Positions 47,935-56,648 of a stretch of 64,000 nucleotides of DNA are shown one piece after another. The stretch covers positions 806,001 through 870,000 of the forward strand of contig NZ_FUIH01000007.1 in assembly GCF_900162695.1 (NCBI RefSeq). The letters are read 5' to 3'. Below the pieces are notes generated by a model, which ran no database searches, was not told where the DNA came from, and saw nothing but the letters and a program-made list of their open reading frames with translations. Numbering within the stretch: the first letter of the stretch is position 1; each line of letters opens with the position of its first letter. A program made the translations under genes and the position numbers. The stretch comes from Virgibacillus siamensis (GTDB lineage: Bacteria; Bacillota; Bacilli; Bacillales; Amphibacillaceae).

Positions 47935-49948
47935 AATCATAAAAGACAAGGTTCAATTATTCGGAGTATTGGACGATGAATTAGACTTAAAAAAGAGCGG
48001 ACGAGTATACAAAACCAATTGCCCGTTTCATGATGAACGCACACCGTCATTTACTTACTTTCCTGAAACAGACACATATCATTGTTTTGGGTGCGGTTCA
48101 GGTGGAACGGTAGTTGATTACGTTATGCAGCGTGAATCAATCAAAGAACCATATGAAGCGGTTGAATATATGGCAGACAAACACAATATTCAATTAGCCG
48201 GATTCGATAAAGAAGTCATTAAACGGAAAAAGGACATTGTAAAGAAAAACAGATCAACAGCATTAGAACATTACAAAAACGTCAAACAAGCTGAATCGTT
48301 TTTACTGGACAGGGGATTCAATCAAGAAACCATTAAGAAATTCGGAATCGGGTTCAATATGCAAGCGAACGCTATTACAATACCTTACCTGGACACATAC
48401 GGTAATGTGGTAGGTGAAACATACAGAAACTTAGACGATGATAAACCGAAATACGTAAACAGTAAAGAAGATGACGTATTCAAGAAATCAGAGTTGTTAT
48501 TCGGACTGGATAAAGCACGAAAGCACATTAAAGATAAAGTATTCATTTCAGAGGGTTATTTTGATGCTATCGCACTTTATCAGATGGGTTACAAGGAATC
48601 AGTTGCTTTCTGCGGTTCATATTTGACAGATGGACAAGCTAACCTTTTATCAAAGTATATGACCAAACGAACAAAAATATACCTGATTCCTGATAATGAT
48701 AAGACGGGATTAAAAAACGTATCACGAAACATTAAAACATTAAGAACAAAGGTGAGTAATCCAATCAGTGTTATACGTTTCCCTGATGGAATAAAGGACG
48801 CTAACGATGTATTGCAGTTAGGACAGTCGATTGACCGATTCGGATCGGAACATCACGAGTTATTCATGCTTAAACAAGAATTAGAAGTCTGTCTTGAACA
48901 GGTGGACGAGTACGAGGTTGCCAAGAAATTCGTTAAGTATACGCAAAATAAAATGATACGGGCTGAAATGGCTGATTATCTAGCAGAACGGTGGAACAAA
49001 TCAAAATCACTTGTATTAGATTACATGGAAACAGAAGAAGCAACCATCGACAAAGAAAAAGACTTACAAAGTTTCAGCGACATTAGAGATAAATTTAAGA
49101 AACAAGCATTAGAAGGTGTAGCAGCAAAGGTTTTTTTTAACTTACAAAAACCGGACGAAAAAGTTAAAGGAATGAAAAAGACAGAAGTTGCTTATATGTT
49201 AGGTCGAGCCGGTTCAGGTAAAACTACTTTTGTATTAAATTTCATCCACAATATTGTTTTTAAACAAGAAAAAAATGTGATGTTCAACTCTTTGGAATTA
49301 GACGGAGCAAACATAGCACCACAGCTATTACAAATACATTTCGACCAAACAGAAGAAGAAGTCACGAAAATGGTATTAAATGACGAGCCGGCACTTGAAC
49401 CGATTTACGAGAAGTTAGACAGACATTTTAAAACAGTTGACCGAAGCGGGCAAAGTCTCCAGGATGTAGAAAATTATGCTTTAATGTGCAAAGAAGCAGG
49501 TGAACCATTAGACGTTATATTCATTGACTATTTCAGTTATTTAAAGCGTCCGATGCGTAACAGTAGCTATGAAGAGTTTTCAGCTATTGCCCGTGAAATT
49601 AAGCAAATGGCGAAACGGTTAAATGTTTTGGTATTCGTATTAGCGCAAACAAACAGAAGTGGTACAGATGGAAGCGAACCTTTGACAATGGATGCAGCTA
49701 GAGATACAGGGGCGATCGAGGAAAGCGGGGATTATGTATTAGGTGTATACAGGCCCGCAGCAAAGGCAGAAGTGACAGAAGAAGAAAAACAAGCGAATCC
49801 AGACTTTGAACATGAGTATTTCTTGCAGTACCTAAAAAACAGGTGGGGTGGAGTAGGGAAGGATAAACTACACTTTGACCCAAAAACGAAACGGATCACA
49901 GACTTTAAGGATTACAAAAAAAGAGTATATTATGGGAGGGCGAAATAA
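47918..49948 (+). CDS. Phage primase-helicase (CHC2 zinc finger, Toprim, DnaB-like helicase)
   Basis: 676 residues with three parts: a zinc finger (C35-x2-H38 in CPFHDERTPSF and C56-x2-C59 in YHCFGCGSGG); a Toprim primase core (FISEGYFDAIALY and LIPDNDKTG); and a RecA-type helicase with Walker A GRAGSGKTTF (about 429-438), Walker B DVIFIDYFSYL and AQTNRSGT. The combination is that of T7 gp4-like proteins. It primes and unwinds at the phage fork. TTG start, with GAGAGGGAAC upstream, inside the end of the initiator gene. Confidence 0.92.
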   Translation: MQNNFEIIKDKVQLFGVLDDELDLKKSGRVYKTNCPFHDERTPSFTYFPETDTYHCFGCGSGGTVVDYVMQRESIKEPYEAVEYMADKHNIQLAGFDKEVIKRKKDIVKKNRSTALEHYKNVKQAESFLLDRGFNQETIKKFGIGFNMQANAITIPYLDTYGNVVGETYRNLDDDKPKYVNSKEDDVFKKSELLFGLDKARKHIKDKVFISEGYFDAIALYQMGYKESVAFCGSYLTDGQANLLSKYMTKRTKIYLIPDNDKTGLKNVSRNIKTLRTKVSNPISVIRFPDGIKDANDVLQLGQSIDRFGSEHHELFMLKQELEVCLEQVDEYEVAKKFVKYTQNKMIRAEMADYLAERWNKSKSLVLDYMETEEATIDKEKDLQSFSDIRDKFKKQALEGVAAKVFFNLQKPDEKVKGMKKTEVAYMLGRAGSGKTTFVLNFIHNIVFKQEKNVMFNSLELDGANIAPQLLQIHFDQTEEEVTKMVLNDEPALEPIYEKLDRHFKTVDRSGQSLQDVENYALMCKEAGEPLDVIFIDYFSYLKRPMRNSSYEEFSAIAREIKQMAKRLNVLVFVLAQTNRSGTDGSEPLTMDAARDTGAIEESGDYVLGVYRPAAKAEVTEEEKQANPDFEHEYFLQYLKNRWGGVGKDKLHFDPKTKRITDFKDYKKRVYYGRAK

Positions 49949-50133
49949 TGGCTTTTAGAAGAACAGTCGAGGATAAAAATTATAACGTGATTGGTGTACG
50001 GAAGGAAACGGCGAACTCATTTCAAGTGATATTCGATAATTACGAAGAAGAATTTTGGATTGAATTGGACAGAAACGGAATAAACGATCTTATAAAAGCG
50101 ATAGAAGATGTTAAACAAGAACAATATTATTAG
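49948..50133 (+). CDS. Hypothetical phage protein (61 aa)
   Basis: 61 residues, alpha/beta, beginning MAFRRTVEDKNYNVIGVRKE. Starts at the last base of the primase-helicase gene after a GGGAGGGCG binding site. Unknown function. Confidence 0.7.
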   Translation: MAFRRTVEDKNYNVIGVRKETANSFQVIFDNYEEEFWIELDRNGINDLIKAIEDVKQEQYY

Positions 50134-50143
50134 GAGTGATAAC

Positions 50144-50311
50144 ATGACAGAATTAGAAACGGAATTTATTTATTTTCGCAAGATGCTAAAAGATAAATTT
50201 GAAATAGGGGAACTAGATTCAGATACATTGGATCGGTGCATAAAACAGATTTACGTATTAGGATATGCAGAAGGTAAAAATAAAATGAAAAAACTTTATA
50301 ATTCTAGTTGA
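50144..50311 (+). CDS. Hypothetical phage protein (55 aa)
   Basis: 55 residues, helical: TELETEFIYFRKMLKDKFEI, later CIKQIYVLGYAEGKNKM. TTAGGAGTGA precedes the ATG. Its last codons overlap a strong promoter. Unknown function. Confidence 0.7.
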   Translation: MTELETEFIYFRKMLKDKFEIGELDSDTLDRCIKQIYVLGYAEGKNKMKKLYNSS

Positions 50312-50336
50312 CAACCATTCTACTAACCTGTATAAT
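50308..50336 (+). promoter_or_regulatory. Consensus sigma-A promoter inside the phage replication region
   Basis: TTGACA (50308-50313), exactly 17 bases, TATAAT (50331-50336): a perfect consensus, at the end of one gene and 32 bases before the next start. Confidence 0.85.
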
Positions 50337-50367
50337 AGGTACTAGATTAAGAGAGGGAGGTTATCCG

Positions 50368-50751
50368 GTGTATGACGTGGAACAAACAGCAACAACAATC
50401 AGAGATGCGATCCGAGACATACCGAAAACATACGAATACAACGAGAAGGACATAAAAAGGCTAGACCAAGAAACACAGGATTTGCTACACTTAGCGGAAC
50501 TGACGAATTTTAACGCATTCGAGGGTTATAGCATTGCGAAGGAAATTCAAAGCGTGAGACAAGCCCGCAGACAGCTTAAAGACGAAAATGAGATGTTAGT
50601 AGAACTACATTCTATCATGAAAGAGTTACAACCATACTTAAAGGATTTGAACAAATCACTTGGCAACATACGCCAGATTAAGAAAAAACACGCAGTCAGG
50701 ACATACCGATGCAGGGAACGCAAGGACTTACAAGGGAGGATAAGCGGATAA
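50368..50751 (+). CDS. Hypothetical phage protein, coiled-coil (127 aa)
   Basis: 127 residues: an N-terminal VYDVEQTATTIRDAIRDIPK, a long helical region (KEIQSVRQARRQLKDENEML) and a basic end (KKKHAVRTYRCRERKDLQGR). GTG start at 50368 is eight bases from GGGAGG; the longer frame upstream overlaps the promoter. Unknown function. Confidence 0.72.
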   Translation: MYDVEQTATTIRDAIRDIPKTYEYNEKDIKRLDQETQDLLHLAELTNFNAFEGYSIAKEIQSVRQARRQLKDENEMLVELHSIMKELQPYLKDLNKSLGNIRQIKKKHAVRTYRCRERKDLQGRISG

Positions 50752-51176
50752 TGGATAACAAATTCAAATTCAAACACAGAATGAGCGACACAACTTATTA
50801 CGCTGAACGAGAAGGCGAAGAAGTAAAAGTAACAGGCGGGGATGGCGGAGAAATAAATTTTAAATTAGAAGCAGCAAGACAATTCGTATCAGATGGTGAC
50901 TGGACAATCATCCCAGACAATTACGAAGAAACAGGCAAGGAAATAGGTAAGCTAGTAGAAAGCAAGCAAAAACAATATGGCGATAGTTTCGGAAAATCAG
51001 GAGACTTTCTCAAGATTTTGTACCCTGACGGAATACAACCCGATCAATACAAGGATATGCTAGCAGTAGTTAGGATATTCGATAAACAGATGCGGATTGC
51101 TAACGGGAATCAGGGAGAAGAAAATGCTTTCAGAGATATTGCAGGTTATTCGCTGTTGAGCGTGGGTAAGTCATGA
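50751..51176 (+). CDS. DUF1599-type (nucleotide modification associated) phage protein
   Basis: 141 residues. The C-terminal part, KQKQYGDSFGKSGDFLKILYPDGIQPDQYKDM and AVVRIFDKQMRIANG, then FRDIAGYSLL, follows the DUF1599 pattern, a MazG-like all-alpha fold linked to nucleotide modification. The N-terminus (about 1-55) is a separate small beta region. It would act on nucleotide pools; the substrate is unknown. ATG at 50751 shares its first base with the stop of the previous gene. Confidence 0.72.
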   Translation: MDNKFKFKHRMSDTTYYAEREGEEVKVTGGDGGEINFKLEAARQFVSDGDWTIIPDNYEETGKEIGKLVESKQKQYGDSFGKSGDFLKILYPDGIQPDQYKDMLAVVRIFDKQMRIANGNQGEENAFRDIAGYSLLSVGKS

Positions 51177-51559
51177 CCGGTGTACCTAAACCCAATCATA
51201 AGCGCAGGAAACCGAAAAGCAAAGAACGCAACCGAATCAAGCCGGAAGAATATGATAAGGCATTAGAATATTGGGGCGGTTCATGTTTCTGTCAGAATCC
51301 GTTTGTTGAGATGCATCACGTTTATTTTCGCAGCAAAGGCGGTCGTGGAACATGGCGCAATTTACACCCTTTATGTCCTACACATCATCGCAACGCACAT
51401 GAGGATGACGGATTCAGACGACATTTAGAAGTAATGCACAAACGTAAATTCGGAAATCACTACTGGATGGACGAGCACGATCTATATGAAAATGGATTAA
51501 TCGAAGAACCAACCAAATCAAATATGGAATACTATTTCAATACACAGGAGGAATTATAA
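51173..51559 (+). CDS. HNH-motif putative nuclease
   Basis: 128 residues. The HNH pattern CFCQNPFVEMHHVYFRSKGG, then WRNLHPLCPTHHRNAHED is clear (metal His pair and C-x-C / C-x-x-H-H). Such small proteins in replication regions are common in siphophages and may be recombination or mobile nucleases. Overlaps both neighbours. Confidence 0.82.
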   Translation: MTGVPKPNHKRRKPKSKERNRIKPEEYDKALEYWGGSCFCQNPFVEMHHVYFRSKGGRGTWRNLHPLCPTHHRNAHEDDGFRRHLEVMHKRKFGNHYWMDEHDLYENGLIEEPTKSNMEYYFNTQEEL

Positions 51560-51957
51560 TGATTAACAATACTACACTTGTTGGACGACTAACTAAGGAT
51601 TGTGATTTAAGATATTCTCAAAATGGGAAGGCTATTGCAAATTTTAACTTAGCAGTCAACAGGCAATTTAAAAACCAAAACGGAGAACGCGAAGCCGATT
51701 TTATAAACATTGTACAATTCGGAAAGGGCGCAGAAGTAACAGCACAATATGTAGGTAAAGGAAGTCAAGTAGGAGTAACCGGACGTATTCAGACACGTAA
51801 TTACGAAAACAACGAAGGAAAGCGCATTTATGTAACTGAGGTAGTCGCTGAACAAGTTGCCTTTCTGGATTCAAAAGGAGACAACAAACCGAAACAGGAG
51901 CAAAAGCCTTTTGGCGGTGCTGAAGAAGTCGATATGAATGATAGCCTGCCATTTTGA
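51559..51957 (+). CDS. ssb: Single-stranded DNA-binding protein
   Basis: 132 residues of the SSB OB-fold: MINNTTLVGRLTKDCDLRYS, AIANFNLAVNRQFKNQNGER, FINIVQFGKGAEVTAQYVGKGS. A short linker and the acidic DMNDSLPF tail follow, the usual site for partner proteins. It covers single strands in phage replication and recombination. CAGGAGG precedes the ATG. Confidence 0.96.
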   Translation: MINNTTLVGRLTKDCDLRYSQNGKAIANFNLAVNRQFKNQNGEREADFINIVQFGKGAEVTAQYVGKGSQVGVTGRIQTRNYENNEGKRIYVTEVVAEQVAFLDSKGDNKPKQEQKPFGGAEEVDMNDSLPF

Positions 51958-51971
51958 TTAGGTGGTGTAGA

Positions 51972-52313
51972 ATGATAGACTATACAAAAGCAAGCGACAA
52001 TCAACTAATCAACATATTCCTTTACGATAAAACATGTCCGGTAGACTATTTTGCCGGACTAGTAAAGGAAATAAATAGTAGACAATTAGTAGATGTATAT
52101 GCTACAATGGAATTACGATATAGAAAGATGGCACAAATGAAAGATAAGTATTATCACAAATACGATTATCTCAGGCGGTCAAAGCAAAACAAAGAAGTAA
52201 TAGAACAACTAGAGTTACATAATACTAGATTGCAAGCAGAAGTAAACACATTAAGGCGGAAACTAAGGAGGGCGGGAATTGGCACTAACCATCAAAGAAC
52301 GAATACAAGCTAA
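51972..52313 (+). CDS. Hypothetical phage protein (113 aa) with coiled coil
   Basis: 113 residues, MIDYTKASDNQLINIFLYDK at the N-terminus, then a coiled coil (KEVIEQLELHNTRLQAEVNT) and a basic tail. TTAGGTGGTG precedes the ATG. Unknown function. Confidence 0.72.
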   Translation: MIDYTKASDNQLINIFLYDKTCPVDYFAGLVKEINSRQLVDVYATMELRYRKMAQMKDKYYHKYDYLRRSKQNKEVIEQLELHNTRLQAEVNTLRRKLRRAGIGTNHQRTNTS

Positions 52314-52677
52314 GAACAACGGATTAACCGAAGTTTGCGTAATAAGCAGAATACGCAGGGGATGGAACAGACAAACAGCATTAACTGCACCGAAACGAAC
52401 GAAACAGCCACGGTCCGAGTGGTGTGAAATAGCAATAAAAAACGGAATATCAGAAAGACTTTTCAATCAGCGAATAGATGCATTAGGATTTACACAGGAA
52501 GAAGCAGCGACCACCCCAAAAGGCGGAAGGAGGAACAGCCTGAAAAAGTGGATAGAACTAGCGGAACAAAACGGAATAAGCAAACCAACATTTGACAAGA
52601 GAATGTATGCACTGGATTGGGATAAAGAGAAAGCAGCAACCGAACCATTACACACGGAAAGGAGAAAGAACAAATGA
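52279..52677 (+). CDS. Triple-repeat putative DNA-binding phage protein
   Basis: 132 residues with three copies of a 40-residue module, each ending in a similar motif: RGWNRQTALTAPK, LGFTQEEAATTPK and LDWDKEKAATEPL, with NNGLTEVC, KNGISERLFNQRI and QNGISKPTFDKRM as the helix before each. This resembles small modular DNA-binding repeats found in phage and homing endonuclease proteins. No nuclease domain is attached. TTG start, six bases after AAGGAGGGCG. Confidence 0.72.
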   Translation: MALTIKERIQAKNNGLTEVCVISRIRRGWNRQTALTAPKRTKQPRSEWCEIAIKNGISERLFNQRIDALGFTQEEAATTPKGGRRNSLKKWIELAEQNGISKPTFDKRMYALDWDKEKAATEPLHTERRKNK

Positions 52678-52907
52678 AAACATATGCAGTATACTTAGGG
52701 GATCACTTTCAATGCATGGGAACAATGGTAGAATGTGCGAGGTATTTAAAAATTACACCAGGCTCATTACGAAACATAAGAAAACACGGACAAGATAAGC
52801 CGTATGACCACAGCTATTTCTTTGTAGACGTAACAGACGCTTTGCAGGATGACCCATATTTAAATTTAAATGCAAATGTAGGATGTGAATCTAATAACTT
52901 TTTCTAG
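52674..52907 (+). CDS. Hypothetical phage protein (77 aa)
   Basis: 77 residues: KTYAVYLGDHFQCMGTMVEC and a helix-turn-helix-like ECARYLKITPGSLRNIRKHG, then a beta tail. Overlaps the preceding gene. Perhaps DNA-binding; not recognised. Confidence 0.7.
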   Translation: MKTYAVYLGDHFQCMGTMVECARYLKITPGSLRNIRKHGQDKPYDHSYFFVDVTDALQDDPYLNLNANVGCESNNFF

Positions 52908-52917
52908 GAGGGGTATA

Positions 52918-53100
52918 ATGAAAATGCAAACCATCATCACTATAACAGGGAAAGAAATCGAAAATGAAAGTGCTGCCAGGGAATTATACGAATCTGAATA
53001 TCTGAAAAATATAGTGTTAAAAAAGTACAAAGATGCTATTTCAGGTCTAATGGAAATACCGAAAGAAAGAATTGAAATTGAATTAAAAGAGGTGGAGTAA
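52918..53100 (+). CDS. Hypothetical phage protein (60 aa)
   Basis: 60 residues starting MKMQTIITITGKEIENESAA. TAGGAGGGGT precedes the ATG at 52918. Stop overlaps the next start. Unknown function. Confidence 0.68.
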   Translation: MKMQTIITITGKEIENESAARELYESEYLKNIVLKKYKDAISGLMEIPKERIEIELKEVE

Positions 53101-53444
53101 TGAACTACCAAGATATAGTATTCAACGATACACCGACAAACTTAAACAAGCTGACACGACAGATAGAAGAATGGGCGATTGATCGAGATTTAGACAAAGG
53201 CGATACAAGCAAGCAAATAATAAAAATTTACGAGGAAGCGGGCGAATTGGCAAGGTCATATATACGTGGAGATAAAAAGCAAATGGAGGACGATTACGGG
53301 GATATATTCATCACGATAGCAATATCAGCTATGCAAAACGGACTGGACATAAGGGATTGCATCAGCAAGGCTTATCAGGAAATATCAGGACGTGACGGAA
53401 AAATAAAGGATGGAGTTTTCGTGAAAGAAAGTGATTTAGCATGA
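53100..53444 (+). CDS. MazG-like nucleotide pyrophosphohydrolase
   Basis: 114 residues. The MazG-type metal site is visible as IYEEAGELARSYIRGDK (E-E-x-x-E) and EDDYGDIFITIAIS (E-x-x-D), followed by KAYQEISGRDGKIKDGVFVKE. It would hydrolyse NTPs or dNTPs to monophosphates, useful to balance pools or remove modified nucleotides in infection. TAAAAGAGGTGG precedes the ATG. Confidence 0.85.
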   Translation: MNYQDIVFNDTPTNLNKLTRQIEEWAIDRDLDKGDTSKQIIKIYEEAGELARSYIRGDKKQMEDDYGDIFITIAISAMQNGLDIRDCISKAYQEISGRDGKIKDGVFVKESDLA

Positions 53445-53566
53445 CACAAGACGAGCGCAACTCAATCATAGAACAGCTATCACTAATAACAGGGTACAAC
53501 ACAACGGTATTTGAAAAGCTAGACGATACACAATTGGAAAAGGAGTTGGCGGAACATTATGCATGA
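53441..53566 (+). CDS. BH0509-like small protein (41 aa)
   Basis: 41 residues: TQDERNSIIEQLSLITGYNT then TVFEKLDDTQLEKELAEHY. This pattern fits a family of very small Bacillus and phage proteins named BH0509. Overlaps the MazG-like gene (ATGA). Function unknown. Confidence 0.65.
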   Translation: MTQDERNSIIEQLSLITGYNTTVFEKLDDTQLEKELAEHYA

Positions 53567-53723
53567 CGCGGAAAAGCAACTATACGATGAGGAATTTATG
53601 CACCTGCATCGGATCAATGCGGAATTAGGAGAAGTTAATCAGAAATTGAACAAAGAAAATAGCAGATGGGCTCTATATTCGGTGGTAATCACTCTATTAT
53701 TTCTAGTTACGGTGTTTGTATGA
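53559..53723 (+). CDS. Small phage protein with C-terminal membrane segment (54 aa)
   Basis: 54 residues: a coiled-coil region (RINAELGEVNQKLNKENSRW) and one hydrophobic span at the end (ALYSVVITLLFLVTVFV). GGAGTTGGCGG precedes the ATG; overlaps both neighbours. Unknown function. Confidence 0.6.
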   Translation: MHDAEKQLYDEEFMHLHRINAELGEVNQKLNKENSRWALYSVVITLLFLVTVFV

Positions 53724-54133
53724 TTAAGTTTACTATACCTGGGGATTGTGTAGCGCAAGGAAGGCCCAGAGCAGTAAGAATGGGCAAAGGCATCAGGCTA
53801 TACGATCCGAAAACATCACGTGATTACAAAACATATGTAGCACGAATAGCGCAGGAATATGCGCCAAAAGAACCGATTGAAACAACTTTATTCGTAAATC
53901 TAGTAATCTACCGACAAATACCGAAATCGACAAGCAAGAAGAAACGAGAACAAATGTTATCCGGTGAAATCAGACCGACAGTTAAGCCCGACATTGACAA
54001 TTTAAGCAAGGGTATTCTTGATTCACTTAACGGGATAATCTATAAAGATGATTCGCAAATTGTAGAATTGAACGCTACAAAATATTATTCAGACAGTCCA
54101 CGCGCTGAAATTGAGATAATTGAAAAGTGGTGA
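53720..54133 (+). CDS. rusA: RusA family Holliday junction resolvase
   Basis: 137 residues. RusA hallmarks: GDCVAQGRPRAVRMGKGIRL at the N-terminus and the acidic catalytic stretch TVKPDIDNLSKGILDSLNGIIYKDDSQIVEL (Asp residues for metal). It resolves four-way junctions made in phage replication/recombination before packaging. ATGA overlap with the preceding gene. Confidence 0.93.
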   Translation: MIKFTIPGDCVAQGRPRAVRMGKGIRLYDPKTSRDYKTYVARIAQEYAPKEPIETTLFVNLVIYRQIPKSTSKKKREQMLSGEIRPTVKPDIDNLSKGILDSLNGIIYKDDSQIVELNATKYYSDSPRAEIEIIEKW

Positions 54134-54137
54134 TTAG

Positions 54138-54464
54138 GTGGAACTACAAAAAATATCCGAAATGATTTTAAAAACAAGTACTAGAATAGATAACGCCACA
54201 GTTACTATATACAAGCTAGCCAAAGAACGCAGCGAAACAGAATACGAATACCGCAAAGCATTAGGACAGGAAATAGCACGATTAAAGGCAGAAGGAACGC
54301 CAGTAAGCATAATAGGAGACATTGCCAGAGGAAACACAGCAGAGCTCAAATTAAAGCGTGATATGGCTGATAGCATGTATACATCAGCCAGGGATAGTAT
54401 GAAGGCATTGCAAAGTGAACTGAGCGGATTACAGAGCATATATAAAGTTCAATCGGAGGTATGA
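54138..54464 (+). CDS. Hypothetical phage protein (108 aa)
   Basis: 108 residues, nearly all helical, with LAKERSETEYEYRKALGQEI and DMADSMYTSARDSMKALQSE. GTG start following GATTAG; weak binding site, probably coupled to rusA. Such helical proteins often follow RusA in siphophages. Function unknown. Confidence 0.7.
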   Translation: MELQKISEMILKTSTRIDNATVTIYKLAKERSETEYEYRKALGQEIARLKAEGTPVSIIGDIARGNTAELKLKRDMADSMYTSARDSMKALQSELSGLQSIYKVQSEV

Positions 54465-54465
54465 C

Positions 54466-55029
54466 ATGAACAAATACATGTATGAATGCATCAAGTGCAA
54501 TGAGATATTTAAAAGCTACAACCCGAAACCAAAATATTGTTCTAAAAAATGTAAAGATGAATATTCAAAACAAAAAATAAAAACTGATGAGATTAAAAGA
54601 CTATACAAAGAAGGTCATACGCAGTTGGAAATAGCCACGAAGTTAGGCGCAACGCAAAAGATTATATATTCAAGAATGAAAGAAGAAGGAATTAAAGCAA
54701 GAACACCAAAGAAAAGGAATCAGTTTGGAAAAAATAACTCGTATTGGAAAAATGGGATAATTAAGGATAAGGGGTATGTTTTAGAGAAAACACCAGGGCA
54801 TCCCAGGGCATCTAAGGTAGGAGATTACGTTTATCAACACGTACTGATAATGGAAAGGCATTTAGGTAGACGTTTAAATTGGAACGGAGCGGATAATCCC
54901 GACAGCGAAATAGTTCATCATAAAAACGAGATCAAAGACGACAATAGATTGGAAAATTTAGAACTCATGACAATATCTGAACATACAAGGCATCATAATG
55001 AAATCAGAAACAGAAAGGGAGTGGTTTGA
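54466..55029 (+). CDS. HNH endonuclease with zinc ribbon and HTH (homing-type)
   Basis: 187 residues in three modules: a zinc ribbon (YECIKCNEIF, PKYCSKKCKDEY), a helix-turn-helix (LYKEGHTQLEIATKLGATQKIIYSRMKEEG) and the HNH domain (YVYQHVLIMERHLGRRL, EIVHHKNEIKDDNRLENLEL, H-x-x-H near the end). This is the architecture of phage-borne free-standing homing endonucleases. It lies directly before the broken cytosine methyltransferase gene, so its insertion or activity may be connected with that damage. GGAGGTATGAC precedes the ATG. Confidence 0.87.
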   Translation: MNKYMYECIKCNEIFKSYNPKPKYCSKKCKDEYSKQKIKTDEIKRLYKEGHTQLEIATKLGATQKIIYSRMKEEGIKARTPKKRNQFGKNNSYWKNGIIKDKGYVLEKTPGHPRASKVGDYVYQHVLIMERHLGRRLNWNGADNPDSEIVHHKNEIKDDNRLENLELMTISEHTRHHNEIRNRKGVV

Positions 55030-55030
55030 T

Positions 55031-56145
55031 ATGTCAGAGAAAAGTCTAAAATTTTTGGATTTGTTCTCTGGCATTTAGTCGGAGGATTCAGATTAGGCAT
55101 GGAACAACACGGCCATGAATGCGTTGGTTTTTGTGAAATAGATAAATTCGCAAGGGAATCATATAAAGCAATACACAATACAGAAGGAGAGGAAGAATGG
55201 CATGACATCACAAAAGTATCAGACGAGCATATTCGATCACTTAGAGGACGAGTGGACGTTATCTGTGGAGGATTCCCATGCCAAGCTTTTTCAGTTGCTG
55301 GGAAACGAGGGGGATTCGATGACGCTAGAGGAACTTTATTCTTTGAAATCGCACGCATCGCTAATATCCTCAAACCACGCTATTTATTCCTTGAGAACGT
55401 CAAAGGATTACTCAACCACAACAGCGGGGCTACGTTCGAGGTTATCCTCAGAACCTTGGATGAACTCGGGTATGATGCGGAATGGCAAGTGCTTAACTCT
55501 AAAAACTTCGGAGTACCACAAAACAGGGAACGAGTGTTCATTGTCGGATATCTTAGAAACGGAAGTACACGAAAAGTATTTCCTGTCAGACGAAATGACG
55601 AACAGATTAATGGGGTACAAGGACAATCAACAAATACCATTACAGCAAGGTATGAAGCGGGGGGGAGCGGATCGTACGTTATTGAAGGTAAACAGCATGC
55701 ACAAAAAGAAGTCCGGGCAGTATTAACACCTGAAAGAGAAGAAAAACGACAAAACGGCAGACGTTTCAAAGAAGATGGAGAACCGATGTTTACACTAACG
55801 AGCCAAGATAGACACGGGATAGCAATTAAAGAAGCAACCAAACAAGGGTACAAAGACGCATACCCTGGCGACAGCGTGAATTTGTCATTACCTAATTCGG
55901 AAACAAGGCGAGGGCGAGTGGGAGAGCGAATAGCCAACACATTAGACACCGGATGCCAACAAGGAACGGTAACGGAAGAATTAAAAATCCGAAAACTAAC
56001 GCCAAAAGAATGTTTTAGATTACAAGGTTTTCCCGATTCAGCATTCGCTAAAGCAGCAGAAGTTAATTCAAACAGCCAATTATATAAACAAGCCGGTAAC
56101 AGCGTAACAGTAAACGTCATAAGCGCAATAGCAGAACGAATTTAG
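55031..56145 (+). pseudogene. C5 cytosine DNA methyltransferase, frameshifted in motif I
   Basis: The gene starts at ATG 55031 with SEKSLKFLDLFSGI, the first half of SAM motif I, and then hits TAG at 55076. The other half, GGFRLGMEQHGHECVGFCEID, continues in another frame. Removal of the five bases TAGTC (55076-55080) restores a perfect DLFSGIGGFRLG. Downstream all other motifs are present: catalytic GGFPCQAFS, ENVKGLL, QNRERVFIVG, KLTPKECFRLQGFPD and YKQAGNSVTV. A shorter product from ATG 55099 (348 aa) could be made but would lack the SAM loop. The intact enzyme would protect phage DNA from restriction. Confidence 0.85.
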
Positions 56146-56174
56146 TAGAATCACAGTATAAAGGGGTGTAGCAC

Positions 56175-56648
56175 ATGGAATGGGTAGACAAGCTGATAAT
56201 CGAATACGAGCAGGGCAGGAAGGAACTAAGGCAGATGCATGACAAGCTAGGAGATAGCGAACAAGACGAAAAAGACAAGTCGGAAATCAATTCAATGATT
56301 AACGATATGACATTTAGTCTTGAATGGATGAAAACGGGAACGCAGCCCGATATGTATTTAGGGATTGATAAGCACGGTGCATATCAGACGGATCACATAG
56401 CTAATATGGACTGGTTTCCTTCATTGGATATTGTTCCAGAACGAAAACTCACCGAACAAGAAAAACAAGATATATTCTTAAAACTTGTGAAGCTATCAGC
56501 TAGAGAAAGAGTGTGTTTTGTCCTTAGAGAGGGGTATCTGTGGGAGTTTCATGACATAGCGGAGGAGTTAGGGGTTTCTAAACAAACAGTCCACATCTAT
56601 TTCAAAAGAGCTAGAAAAAAACTAGGGATTGACAATAAAAAGGAATAA
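56175..56648 (+). CDS. Sigma-70 region 4-like phage regulator (late positive control factor)
   Basis: 157 residues. The C-terminal part (about 105-150) is a sigma region 4 helix-turn-helix: KLSARERVCFVLREGYLWEF then DIAEELGVSKQTVHIYFKRA. The N-terminus is helical. Such proteins (Xpf of PBSX, ArpU type) switch on late phage genes. It lies directly before the region with repeats (56659-56783) and the packaging genes, which suits this role. GGGGTGTAGC precedes the ATG. Confidence 0.82.
   Translation: MEWVDKLIIEYEQGRKELRQMHDKLGDSEQDEKDKSEINSMINDMTFSLEWMKTGTQPDMYLGIDKHGAYQTDHIANMDWFPSLDIVPERKLTEQEKQDIFLKLVKLSARERVCFVLREGYLWEFHDIAEELGVSKQTVHIYFKRARKKLGIDNKKE

Noticed and set aside
51173..55029. 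Restriction-modification or defence island
   Set aside because: HNH proteins and the methyltransferase lie among ordinary phage replication genes with no matching restriction enzyme; phage-type roles explain them better.
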